Shown in pieces: positions 1-6,964 of a stretch of 12,023 bases of DNA; position 1 is the first letter of the stretch, and each line of letters starts with the position of its first letter. Source of the DNA: JBQTIU01 sp052387815. Its GTDB lineage: Bacteria > Pseudomonadota > Alphaproteobacteria > CACIAM-22H2. The stretch covers positions 1 through 12,023 of the forward strand of contig JBQTIU010000115.1 of the NCBI GenBank assembly GCA_052387815.1. The letters run 5' to 3'. A program made the position numbers and the translations under genes. Below the pieces are notes generated by a model. The model saw only the letters and a program-made list of their open reading frames with translations. It did not search any database and had not been told where the DNA came from.

Positions 1-468
1 CCGCTGTTCTTCGACCACACGCGCCACGAAGCCGAGCGCTGGGCGCGGCGGCTGGAGACGCTGGCCGGCGGCGAGTCGGAACTCGACCGGTCCGAAGTCA
101 GCAAATTCTGGACCGAGATCATGGACGAGCACGCGCGCTTCGTCGCCCATCTGCTCGACCCGGACGAGTTCGAATTGATCGAGACCTGCATGAAGACCAG
201 CCGGGTGTTCTGCGATTTGCACAAGGGCGGTGCGCACGGTGTGGTTTCGGCGCTGGTCGACGAACCTGGCACGGTCGTCAATTCGCTAGTTCAGAACCCC
301 GAGACCGACGCGATCCTGAGCGCGGCCCAGACCATCCTCGACTTCAAGACCAAGGCGGCGCGGGACATCGAGGGCGGGCGGATCAAGAGCATCATCGATC
401 CGCGCCTCGCCGATCACGTCCGGCGCGAGGCGCTCAAATTCGTCGACGAGCTAAAGCGGGCGAATTGA
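1..468 (+). CDS. DUF2935 family protein, C-terminal part (5' end outside window)
   Basis: The frame is open from base 1 to the TGA at 466-468, so the gene starts upstream of the window; 155 residues are visible. I recognise the DUF2935 pattern: an HEAERW helix near the start, then FWTEIMDEHARFVAHLLDP (from about residue 34), and close to the end KSIIDPRLADHVRREAL. The conserved His and Glu residues in helices suggest a ferritin-like helical bundle that could bind metal, but the family has no established function. An internal ATG at 121 would cut off the conserved FW-x-EIM helix and is not the real start. It converges on guaA across a strong hairpin at 485-531. The family is, to my knowledge, described mostly from Firmicutes; horizontal origin is possible but the base composition matches its neighbours. 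Confidence 0.82.
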   Translation, partial: PLFFDHTRHEAERWARRLETLAGGESELDRSEVSKFWTEIMDEHARFVAHLLDPDEFELIETCMKTSRVFCDLHKGGAHGVVSALVDEPGTVVNSLVQNPETDAILSAAQTILDFKTKAARDIEGGRIKSIIDPRLADHVRREALKFVDELKRAN

Positions 469-484
469 GGAAGTCTTTGGTGTT

Positions 485-531
485 GAGTGAGCGGCCAACG
501 CCCGTCCCCCGGACGGGCTACCTTCTCACTC
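485..531. terminator. nested inverted repeat, probable bidirectional terminator
   Basis: A perfect 8-bp stem GCCCGTCC (500-507) and GGACGGGC (511-518) closes a CCC loop. Around it lies a second pair of arms, GAGTGAG (485-491) and CTCACTC (525-531), also a perfect inverted repeat. The element occupies the 57-bp gap between the convergent DUF2935 gene and guaA, and the right outer arm overlaps the guaA stop (526-528). There is no good T-run on either side, so it is a GC hairpin that could end transcription from both directions or protect 3' ends. The structure is seen directly; the termination role is inferred from position. Confidence 0.62.
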
Positions 532-2073
532 CCATTCGATCGTCCCCGGCGGCTTCGACGTGTAATCGTAGACCACGCGGTTGATGCCCGCGACCTCGTT
601 GACGATGCGGGTCGCGACGCGGCTGAGGAAGGCGGCGTCGAACGGATAGATGTCGGCGGTCATGCCATCGACGCTGGTCACCGCGCGCAGCGCGCAGACG
701 TGGTCGTAGGTCCGATAGTCGCCCATCACCCCGACCGTTTTCACGGGCAGGAGCACCGCGAACGCCTGCCAGATCGCATCGTAGAGGCCGGCAGCCCGGA
801 TCTCCTCGAGGAAGATAAAGTCGGCCTTGCGCAGCCGGTCGCATTTCTCGCGCGTGACCTCGCCGGGGATGCGGATGGCGAGGCCCGGGCCGGGGAAAGG
901 ATGGCGATCGACGAACGCCGGCGGCAGGCCGAGCTCGCGCCCCAATGCGCGCACCTCGTCCTTGAACAGTTCGCGCAAGGGCTCGACCAGCTTGAGCCGC
1001 ATGCGCTCCGGCAGGCCGCCGACATTGTGGTGCGACTTGATGGTGGCGCTGGGGCCGCCGGCGAACGAGACCGATTCGATAACGTCCGGGTAGAGCGTTC
1101 CCTGGGCGAGGAACTCGGCCCCTTCGATCTTCGCCGCTTCTTCCTCGAACACGTCAATGAAGGTCGCGCCGATGATCTTGCGCTTGGCCTCCGGATCGGC
1201 GATGCCGGCGAGCCGGCCCAGGAACAGCGCCCCGGCGTCGCGATCGACGAGGGGAATGTTGTAGTGGCCGCGGAAGACCGCCATCACCTCGTCCGCCTCG
1301 CCATCGCGCAGCAAGCCGTGGTCGATGAATATGCAGGTGAGTTGGTCGCCGATCGCCTCGTGGATCAGCACCGCGGCGACCGTGGAATCGACGCCGCCGG
1401 ACAGGCCGCAGATGACCCGCCGTTCTCCCACCTGGCGGCGGATCGCCTCGAGCGCCTGGCGGCGGAAGGCCGCCATCGTCCAGTCACCCGCGCACCCGGC
1501 CACGTGGCGGACGAAGTTCTTGATGAGGGCGGCGCCGTGGGGCGTGTGGACGACCTCGGGATGGAACATCACGCCATAGAAACGGCGCGCATCGTCGGCG
1601 ATGACGGCGAACGGCGCGCCGTCGCTCACGGCCACCCGCCGAAACCCGGGCGGCAGCGCGGTGACCCGGTCGCCGTGGCTCATCCAGACCTGCTCGCGCG
1701 CGCCCCTTCCCCACAGCCCTTCGAACAGCTTGCAGTCGTCGATGACGTCGATAAAGGCGCGGCCGAACTCGTGGTGATCCGAGGCCTCGACCTTGCCGCC
1801 GAGCTGGGCGCACATGGTCTGCTGGCCGTAGCAGATGCCGAGCACCGAGACCGCGCCTGCCAAGGCGCGCGCGGGCGCCAGCGGGCCTTGGCCCCGGGTC
1901 ACCGAGGCCGGGCCGCCCGACAGGATGATCGCCTTGGGCGCGAAGGCGGCGAGCGCCGCCTCGCTCATATTGAAGGGATGGATCTCGCAGTAGACGCCGG
2001 CCTCGCGCACCCGCCGGGCGATGAGCTGCGTGACCTGGCTGCCGAAATCGAGGATCAGAATCTTGTCGGTCAC
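526..2073 (-). CDS. guaA: GMP synthase (glutamine-hydrolysing)
   Basis: GMP synthase amidates XMP to GMP using ATP and ammonia from glutamine, the last step of guanine nucleotide synthesis. The 515-residue product has the full two-domain layout. The N-terminal class I glutamine amidotransferase carries LDFGSQ (about 8-13), the nucleophile Cys81 in GICYGQQ, and His171/Glu173 in MFHPEV. The ATP pyrophosphatase domain has the P-loop SGGVDS (225-230), and the C-terminal dimerisation domain has HPFPGPGLAIRI and the usual tail KPPGTIEWE. I chose the GTG at 2073 because MTDKILILDFGSQ is the normal family start; the frame stays open upstream to 2511 but that part is a shadow of the acetyltransferase. 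The start overlaps the upstream gene's stop as GTGA, pointing to translational coupling. No catalytic residue is missing. Confidence 0.97.
   Translation of the reverse strand: MTDKILILDFGSQVTQLIARRVREAGVYCEIHPFNMSEAALAAFAPKAIILSGGPASVTRGQGPLAPARALAGAVSVLGICYGQQTMCAQLGGKVEASDHHEFGRAFIDVIDDCKLFEGLWGRGAREQVWMSHGDRVTALPPGFRRVAVSDGAPFAVIADDARRFYGVMFHPEVVHTPHGAALIKNFVRHVAGCAGDWTMAAFRRQALEAIRRQVGERRVICGLSGGVDSTVAAVLIHEAIGDQLTCIFIDHGLLRDGEADEVMAVFRGHYNIPLVDRDAGALFLGRLAGIADPEAKRKIIGATFIDVFEEEAAKIEGAEFLAQGTLYPDVIESVSFAGGPSATIKSHHNVGGLPERMRLKLVEPLRELFKDEVRALGRELGLPPAFVDRHPFPGPGLAIRIPGEVTREKCDRLRKADFIFLEEIRAAGLYDAIWQAFAVLLPVKTVGVMGDYRTYDHVCALRAVTSVDGMTADIYPFDAAFLSRVATRIVNEVAGINRVVYDYTSKPPGTIEWE
2070..2073 (-). 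other. GTGA stop/start overlap between acetyltransferase and guaA
   Basis: Read on the minus strand, the four bases GTGA contain the GTG start of guaA (2073-2071) and the TGA stop of the acetyltransferase (2072-2070). No separate strong ribosome binding site is visible for guaA, so terminating ribosomes probably reinitiate here, tying GuaA output to translation of the acetyltransferase. This also supports the non-ATG start of guaA. Confidence 0.8.
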
Positions 2074-2657
2074 TGGCCGGCCGAGCAGGACCCGATGCGC
2101 GACAGGGCGCGCTTCAAATCGGGCCAGCCATAGGCGGTTTCGTCGACCTCGCAGCCCCACAGCCGTTCCCGCCGCGCGCCGATCTCGATCCCGCCCATGC
2201 GCTGGTAAAAGAACCGCGCCGTGTTGTCGCGCAACACCCACACAAAGGCCCGGGCGAAGCCGTGCTCGGCGAGTGTCGAGAAGGCGGCGGCGAGCAGGCG
2301 CCGACCGGTCCCCCGCGCCTGGAAGTCCGGTCGGACATAAAGGGTGAAGACCTCGCCGACCGCGGATGCACCGCTCGTATCCGCGAACGCGCCGCTCGGC
2401 GGCTTGTCCGCCTCGCGGCACGCCCCGAAGCTGGTGAAGCCGACCACCCCGTGCCCGATCTCGGCGGCCAGGATCACCGGCTGCGAGTCGGCGCGTTTGC
2501 GGATTTGCCACGCCCAGTCGCTGGCCTGACGCTCGTACGACATGCCGACGAGGACCCGGTCGGGCAGCAGCCCGGCATAGGTGTCCCGCCAGGTGTCGAC
2601 ATGGACCCTGGCGATGCCCGGCGCGCTGCGAATCGTTGCCCGACCTATGATCGCCAT
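2070..2657 (-). CDS. GNAT family N-acetyltransferase
   Basis: A 195-residue protein with the GCN5-related acetyltransferase fold, which moves acetyl from acetyl-CoA to an amine. Motif A is visible as LYVRPDFQARGTGRRLL (about 106-122), with the Q/R-x-x-G-x-G pyrophosphate-binding loop at 113-118; motif B is around NTARFFYQRMGG (145-156). The N-terminus VHVDTWRDTYAGLLPDRVL (about 18-36) matches a common GNAT subgroup. The substrate cannot be read from the sequence. The ATG at 2657 gives a normal family N-terminus; upstream there is only a weak AGGTAAG-type site. It sits between guaB (160 bp upstream) and guaA (overlapping), so it is probably cotranscribed with GMP synthesis genes. I do not know this gene as a usual member of that operon. 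Confidence 0.88.
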   Translation of the reverse strand: MAIIGRATIRSAPGIARVHVDTWRDTYAGLLPDRVLVGMSYERQASDWAWQIRKRADSQPVILAAEIGHGVVGFTSFGACREADKPPSGAFADTSGASAVGEVFTLYVRPDFQARGTGRRLLAAAFSTLAEHGFARAFVWVLRDNTARFFYQRMGGIEIGARRERLWGCEVDETAYGWPDLKRALSRIGSCSAGQ

Positions 2658-2817
2658 GGCCGCTTACCTACCACGATTCCTTGGCCGTGGCATCGCCGTC
2701 GCTCAAAACCCCTGCTCCTCGGCCGGCGGGTAGGCCCTGTTGGTGGCCGAACAGTTGCGCACCACGCGAGTCCTGGACATCACCGACCCTGCCGGCGAGG
2801 CAGAAACCGCGCATGCG
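2658..2817. other. guaB-acetyltransferase intergenic spacer
   Basis: There is no credible gene here on either strand. Just past the guaB stop lies a weak hairpin, 5-bp arms CTGCC/GGCAG around a five-base loop when read on the minus strand (about 2790-2806), with no T-run. I see no convincing promoter for the acetyltransferase, which is compatible with read-through from guaB. The segment is longer than a usual within-operon gap, so an internal promoter or processing site cannot be excluded. Confidence 0.4.
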
Positions 2818-4281
2818 TCAGAGATCGCGGGGATAGTTCGGCGCTTCGTCGGCAATCAGGACATCGTGCACGTGGCTCTCGCGCAGGCCCGCGGTGCTCA
2901 CCCGAACGAACTCGCAGTGGCGCTGCAGGTCAGCGAAATTGCGGCTGCCGGTGTAGCCCATCCCTGCCCTGAGGCCGCCGACCAGCTGATGGATCACAGC
3001 GGCGACCGTGCCCTTGTAAGGGACCCGCCCTTCGACCCCCTCGGGGACCAGTTTGAGCGCGTCCTTGATGTCCTGCTGGAAATAGCGGTCGGCCGAGCCG
3101 CGCGCCATGGCGCCGAGCGAACCCATCCCCCGGTAGTACTTGTAGGCGCGACCCTGGTGGAACACGACCTCGCCCGGGCTTTCGTCGGTGCCGGCGAACA
3201 GCGAGCCGATCATCGCGCAATCCGCCCCGGCGGCGATCGCCTTGACAAGGTCGCCCGAATATTTGATGCCGCCGTCGGAGATCACCGGGACGTTGTGCTT
3301 GCGGCAGACCTCGACGGTATCCAGGATCGCCGTCAACTGCGGCACGCCCACGCCGGCGACGATCCGCGTCGTGCAGATCGACCCCGGTCCGATCCCGACC
3401 TTGACCGCGTCCGCGCCGGCATCGATGAGCGCCTTGGCGCCTTCGGATGTGGCGATGTTGCCGGCCACGACCTGGGTGTAATTGCCGAGCCGGCGAACGC
3501 GCTTGACGGTCTCGATCACGCCCTCGGAATGGCCGTGGGCGGTGTCGATCACCACGACATCGACCTCGGCATCGAACAGCGCCTCGGCGCGCGCCACGCC
3601 GTTATCGCCCACCCCGGTCGCCGCCGCGGCGCGCAGCCGGCCCTTTTCATCCTTGCAGGCGTGGGGAAACCGCTGCGCCTTCTCGATGTCCTTGACGGTG
3701 ATCAGGCCGATGCAGCGAAAGGTCTCGTCGACGACCAGGAGCTTCTCGATCCGATGCTGGTGCAAGAGGCGCTTCGCCTCCTCGCGCGAGACGCCCTCGC
3801 TGACCGTGACCAGTCGGTCCTTGGTCATGAGCTCGCGGACGGGCTGTTTGGGATCGGATGCGAAGCGAACGTCGCGATTGGTCAGGATGCCGACCAGCCG
3901 GCGCGAGTCCTCCTCGACCACCGGGATGCCGGAGATCCGGTTCTCGGCCATCAGTGCGAGCGCCTGCTCGAGCCGCGCGTCGGGGCCGATGATCACCGGG
4001 TTCACCACCATGCCGGACTCGAATTTCTTCACCTTGCGCACTTCCTCGGCTTGGCGCTCGATATCGAGGTTGCGGTGGATGACTCCGAGCCCGCCGGTCT
4101 GGGCCATGGCGATGGCGAGCGCGCTTTCGGTGACCGTGTCCATGGCCGCCGAGAGCAGCGGAATGCCGAGCTCGATGCGGAGCGTGAGCCGGGTGCGCGT
4201 GTCGCATTGCGTCGGCAGCACGGCGGAGGCCGCCGGCCGCAGGAGCACGTCGTCGAAGGTGAGGGCTTCGCGGAAATTCAT
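2818..4281 (-). CDS. guaB: inosine-5'-monophosphate dehydrogenase
   Basis: IMPDH oxidises IMP to XMP with NAD+, the committed step to guanine nucleotides. The 487-residue product has the classical layout: the barrel begins with LTFDDVLLRPA (about 7-17), a pair of CBS domains spans roughly 93-205, and the barrel resumes with DVVVIDTAHGHS. The catalytic cysteine is Cys303 in GPGSICTTR. The IMP-binding stretch SDGGIKYSGD (335-344), the YRGMGS loop (383-388) and the flap with EGRVPYKG (417-424) are all intact. Start: ATG at 4281 with GGAGG four bases upstream (4286-4290) and a promoter behind it. It is the first gene of the guaB-acetyltransferase-guaA run, divergent from the attachment-like gene at 4426. 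The CBS pair suggests nucleotide-dependent allostery as in other bacterial IMPDHs. Confidence 0.97.
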   Translation of the reverse strand: MNFREALTFDDVLLRPAASAVLPTQCDTRTRLTLRIELGIPLLSAAMDTVTESALAIAMAQTGGLGVIHRNLDIERQAEEVRKVKKFESGMVVNPVIIGPDARLEQALALMAENRISGIPVVEEDSRRLVGILTNRDVRFASDPKQPVRELMTKDRLVTVSEGVSREEAKRLLHQHRIEKLLVVDETFRCIGLITVKDIEKAQRFPHACKDEKGRLRAAAATGVGDNGVARAEALFDAEVDVVVIDTAHGHSEGVIETVKRVRRLGNYTQVVAGNIATSEGAKALIDAGADAVKVGIGPGSICTTRIVAGVGVPQLTAILDTVEVCRKHNVPVISDGGIKYSGDLVKAIAAGADCAMIGSLFAGTDESPGEVVFHQGRAYKYYRGMGSLGAMARGSADRYFQQDIKDALKLVPEGVEGRVPYKGTVAAVIHQLVGGLRAGMGYTGSRNFADLQRHCEFVRVSTAGLRESHVHDVLIADEAPNYPRDL

Positions 4282-4285
4282 GCCG

Positions 4286-4338
4286 CCTCCCCAATCGGAA
4301 GTGGCCGGGGATCATACACGACGACCGGGGAATGCCAA
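4286..4338 (-). promoter_or_regulatory. guaB promoter and ribosome binding site
   Basis: On the minus strand TTGGCA (4338-4333) and TATGAT (4316-4311) are 16 bp apart, a good match to a sigma70 -35/-10 pair. The predicted start of transcription is near 4304, giving a leader of about 22 bases with GGGGAGG (4292-4286) ending four bases before the ATG. The leader is too short for a riboswitch. Motifs are seen directly; promoter activity is inferred. Confidence 0.62.
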
Positions 4339-4425
4339 GCAGCGATCGCTGGCGCGGCCCGCCCGGGACTTTCGCGCTTGACTGCCGGCGCCCCATGGTC
4401 GAATTTCCAGCCTCGGAGCGCCAAG

Positions 4426-4884
4426 ATGCCGAAGAAGGTGCGGACCTGGATCCTGATCGCCGACGGCCGGCGCGCCCGCATTCTCTTGAACGAAGGACCC
4501 GGTCGAGGCCTCAAGCCCGCGATCGATGCCGATTTTATCAACCCGGCGGTCCACGGCTTCACGCGCGATCTCGGCTCGGACCGGCCCGGACGCGGCCATT
4601 CCGGCAAGTCCGGCACCCCCCATGCGCTCGAGCCGCGGGTCGATTGGCACCGCCATGAGAAGCACGTCTTCGCCCGCCGCATGGCGGCCTATATCGACCA
4701 GGCGGCAACCAAGGGCGAATTCGACCGCCTGGTGCTGGTGGCGCCGCCCCAGGCGCTCGGCGATTTGCGCCAAGCCCTTGGCGCCCACGCGGCCGAGCGG
4801 GTCACCGGCGAGCTGGCCAGGGATTTGACCAAACACAGCGACGCCGATGTCGCCAAGCATCTCGCGGGCGTGGTGAGAGTCTAG
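4426..4884 (+). CDS. host attachment protein family (eRF1-like domain)
   Basis: A 152-residue protein of the family named 'protein required for attachment to host cells', related to bacterial eRF1-like domains. Recognisable pieces are TWILIADGRRARIL (about 7-20), a central RDLGSDRPGRGHS loop (47-59), a helix with HRHEKHVFARRMAAYID (about 75-91), LVLVAPPQALGDLRQAL (about 102-118) and the closing DLTKHSDADVAKHL. No signal peptide or membrane segment is present, so it is probably cytosolic despite the family name, and its biochemical role is unknown. Start: ATG at 4426 with GGAG seven bases upstream (4415-4418). A TTGACT at 4378-4383 could be a -35 but the matching -10 (GAATTT) is poor. Divergent from guaB and overlapping rlmE at the stop. 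Confidence 0.85.
   Translation: MPKKVRTWILIADGRRARILLNEGPGRGLKPAIDADFINPAVHGFTRDLGSDRPGRGHSGKSGTPHALEPRVDWHRHEKHVFARRMAAYIDQAATKGEFDRLVLVAPPQALGDLRQALGAHAAERVTGELARDLTKHSDADVAKHLAGVVRV
4881..4884. other. CTAG shared by two convergent stop codons
   Basis: The palindrome CTAG supplies the TAG stop of the attachment-like gene on the plus strand (4882-4884) and the TAG stop of rlmE on the minus strand (4883-4881). The two genes therefore overlap tail to tail with no room for a terminator between them. Confidence 0.9.
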
Positions 4885-5573
4885 GCCGGCCCCTTGAAGC
4901 CGGTCGCCACGACGTAGAACTCGGCCGATTCGGCGCGGCTGGCGGCAGGCTTGAAGCTCCGCACGGCGGTGAAATGCCGCTTGAGCTCGGCGAGGTAGGC
5001 GGCCATTCCACCTCCCTGCAGGAGCTTGACAACGAAGACGCCCTGCGGCTTCAAGGCTTCGAGCGCGAAGGCGAGCGCCGCCTCGGCCAGCCCCATGATC
5101 CGGAAATGGTCGGTCTCGCGATGGCCGCTTGCCGCAGGGGCCAGGTCGGACAGCACGACATCGGCCGGGCCGCCGAGCGAGCGCCGGAGCACGGACGGCG
5201 TTGCGGCGGCGAGGAAATCCGCCTTGAGGATCCTCGCCCCCGGCACCGGCGCCATATCGGCGAGATCGACGGCCACGACGACGCCCTTGGGGCCGACCCG
5301 CTCGGCAACGACTTGCGTCCAGCCGCCGGGCGCGGCGCCGAGATCGACCACGCGCCGGCCGCGCTTGAGCAGCCCGACTTTGCGGTCGATGTCGATCAGC
5401 TTGAAGGCGGCCCGCGAGCGCAATCCCAGGCGCTTGGCTTCGGCGACGAACGGATCGTTCAAGTGGCGTTCGAGCCAGCGGGTCGAGGATGCCTTGCGTC
5501 CCTTGGCGGTCCTGACGCGCTCGGCAAGCCGGCGGCGGCCGGCGCCGCGCTCACGATCCTTGGTCGCGGTCAA
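4881..5573 (-). CDS. rlmE: 23S rRNA (uridine-2'-O)-methyltransferase RlmE/FtsJ
   Basis: RlmE methylates the 2'-OH of U2552 in the 23S rRNA A-loop using SAM, a late step in 50S maturation. From a TTG start at 5573 the product is 230 residues; E. coli RlmE is 209, and the extra length is a basic N-terminal tail. The K-D-K-E catalytic tetrad is present at Lys58, Asp143, Lys183 and Glu218, spaced as in E. coli (38/124/164/199). SAM motif I is VVDLGAAPGGW (75-85). I chose TTG because it overlaps the upstream phosphatase stop as TTGA and no ATG lies between it and the conserved core; an upstream ATG at 5702 would give an Arg/Gly-rich shadow inside the phosphatase gene. Likely cotranscribed with and coupled to that gene. 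Confidence 0.94.
   Translation of the reverse strand: MTATKDRERGAGRRRLAERVRTAKGRKASSTRWLERHLNDPFVAEAKRLGLRSRAAFKLIDIDRKVGLLKRGRRVVDLGAAPGGWTQVVAERVGPKGVVVAVDLADMAPVPGARILKADFLAAATPSVLRRSLGGPADVVLSDLAPAASGHRETDHFRIMGLAEAALAFALEALKPQGVFVVKLLQGGGMAAYLAELKRHFTAVRSFKPAASRAESAEFYVVATGFKGPA
5570..5573 (-). other. TTGA stop/start overlap between Ppx/GppA gene and rlmE
   Basis: On the minus strand TTGA holds the proposed TTG start of rlmE (5573-5571) and the TGA stop of the phosphatase gene (5572-5570). No clear Shine-Dalgarno site lies just upstream, so rlmE translation would depend on reinitiation. It is the same geometry as the GTGA junction before guaA. Confidence 0.68.
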
Positions 5574-6685
5574 CGGCGCCCGGGCGGGGCGATCGGGGTG
5601 CCGGCGGCCTCCTGTCCTTCGGATGCCGCCCGGTGCATCAGTGCCAGCAGCATGCCTTCGCGCAAGCCCCGATCCGCGACCCGCAACACGCCGACCGGCC
5701 ACAGGCGGCAGATCGCCTCGAGGATGGCGCAGCCCGCGACCACCAGGTCGGCGCGTTCGGGGCCGATGCAGGGTTGGCGCGCGCGCCCCGCCCAGTCGAG
5801 GGCCGAAAGATCGCGGCTGGTCGCCAAGATGTCGGCGAAATCGAGGAAGGTCCCGTCAACAACCGAGCGCTCGTAGCGCGCCAGCTGCATGCGTACGCCG
5901 GCGAGCGTGGTCACCGTGCCCGACGTTCCCAGCATTTGCACGCCGCCGTTCCCGACCTTCGCTCCGATGCCGTGACGGGCATCGAACGGCCGCAGCATCC
6001 CGGCGGTCTCCTCGACCATCGCCGCGTAGGAAGCGACCGGCACGACGTCGCCGCCGAAGCGCTCGGCGAACGGCACGACGCCGCAACCAAGCGATACCGT
6101 GTCGATGATGCGCCAGTCGACATGCGCGCCGCGCTCGAGCCACGTGACCTCGGTGCTGCCGCCGCCGATATCGAACAACACGGCATGGGGCCGGTCGGAA
6201 TGAAGAAGGGGCGTGCAACCGGCGAGCGCCAACCCGGCTTCCTCGCGCGGATCGATGGCCTCGAGCTCGAGCCCGGTCTCGGCGGCCACGCGCGCCAAGA
6301 AGGCGCCGCCGTTGTGCGCCCGCCGGCAGGCCTCGGTGGCGACGCCGCGAAAATACGTGACGCTGCAGCGGCGAACCTTGGCGGCGCAGACCCTGAGGGC
6401 ATCGATCGCCCGGTCCATGGCCGCCAGCCCGAGCTCGCCCGTCGCCGCCAGCCGTTCGCCTAGTCGCACGATTCGGGAAAAGGCGTCGATCACCTGGAAG
6501 CCGTGGCCCTCGGCCGGCCGGGCCACCAGGAGGCGGCAATTGTTGGTGCCGAGATCGAGCGCCGCGCAGACCGGCCCGGCTTGGGGCGCGAGCGCCCGCG
6601 CGTTCCACGTCCTCCCTCTGCCCGCGAACACCAAGCCCAATCTCCCTGCTGTTCGACCCGGCGCCTTGGGATGCCGGCCGCTCAT
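5570..6685 (-). CDS. Ppx/GppA family phosphatase
   Basis: Exopolyphosphatase / guanosine pentaphosphatase family, ASKHA fold; members hydrolyse polyphosphate or convert pppGpp to ppGpp, and sequence alone does not separate the two. The 371-residue product has phosphate-1 motif ALDLGTNNCRLLV (42-54), the region of the catalytic glutamate in PREEAGLA (146-153), phosphate-2 motif FDIGGGSTEV (171-180), a Gly-rich GTSGTVTTLAG (253-263) and ADRGLREGML (337-346). It lacks the C-terminal HD-like domain of E. coli Ppx/GppA, so it is the short form. The first 40 residues are a basic, low-complexity extension, so a later start is possible, but no better ATG with a ribosome site is seen. Directly coupled to rlmE. 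Confidence 0.92.
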   Translation of the reverse strand: MSGRHPKAPGRTAGRLGLVFAGRGRTWNARALAPQAGPVCAALDLGTNNCRLLVARPAEGHGFQVIDAFSRIVRLGERLAATGELGLAAMDRAIDALRVCAAKVRRCSVTYFRGVATEACRRAHNGGAFLARVAAETGLELEAIDPREEAGLALAGCTPLLHSDRPHAVLFDIGGGSTEVTWLERGAHVDWRIIDTVSLGCGVVPFAERFGGDVVPVASYAAMVEETAGMLRPFDARHGIGAKVGNGGVQMLGTSGTVTTLAGVRMQLARYERSVVDGTFLDFADILATSRDLSALDWAGRARQPCIGPERADLVVAGCAILEAICRLWPVGVLRVADRGLREGMLLALMHRAASEGQEAAGTPIAPPGRR

Positions 6686-6735
6686 CTCATCTTAGCCACA
6701 AACCGGCGCGCGGGCGCAAGCGGACCCGGGTGCGC

Positions 6736-6765
6736 TACACAAAGCGCCCACCCTTGTGGTAGAAG
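6736..6765 (+). promoter_or_regulatory. possible tRNA-Gln promoter
   Basis: TACACA (6736-6741) and TAGAAG (6760-6765) are 18 bp apart, each matching the sigma70 consensus at four of six positions. The -10 is preceded by TG at 6757-6758, an extended -10 arrangement. The predicted transcription start lies near 6772, seven bases before the mature tRNA. The match is modest and rests mainly on position. Confidence 0.42.
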
Positions 6766-6778
6766 CCGCGGCAAGCGT

Positions 6779-6852
6779 TGGGGGATCGTCTAACGGTAGG
6801 ACAACGGACTCTGACTCCGTTTATCTTGGTTCGAATCCAAGTCCCCCAGCCA
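6779..6852 (+). tRNA. tRNA-Gln, anticodon CTG, CCA encoded
   Basis: The cloverleaf folds by hand. The acceptor stem TGGGGGA (6779-6785) pairs with TCCCCCA (6842-6848). The D stem is GTCT/GGAC, and the anticodon stem ACGGA/TCCGT encloses loop CTCTGAC with anticodon CTG, reading CAG. The T arm is CTTGG-TTCGAAT-CCAAG. The U1-A72 first pair and discriminator G73 are typical of glutamine tRNAs, and CCA is encoded at 6850-6852. A short TTTC-TTCG-GAAA hairpin follows just downstream (about 6854-6865) without a T-run. Confidence 0.97.
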
Positions 6853-6964
6853 CTTTCTTCGGAAAAACCCGCGATTCAAGGATGGCCTCGCCGGCGGCCG
6901 ACCCGGCGAGCCCGCTTGCGCCTGGTGATGACGACGGTCACCCCGCGGCGACGAACGGCGTCGG

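Noticed and set aside
487..2133. Long plus-strand open frame opposite guaA
   Set aside because: Its His/Asp/Arg-rich translation is typical antisense reading of a GC-rich gene, and guaA on the other strand is certain.
526..2511. A 661-residue open frame suggesting a protein fused to the N-terminus of GuaA
   Set aside because: The extra 146 residues are Arg-rich out-of-frame reading of the acetyltransferase gene; GuaA's normal N-terminus begins at the GTG 2073.
2740..4425. Long plus-strand open frame opposite guaB and continuous with the attachment-like gene
   Set aside because: It is the antisense of guaB; the attachment protein has its own ATG and ribosome site at 4426.
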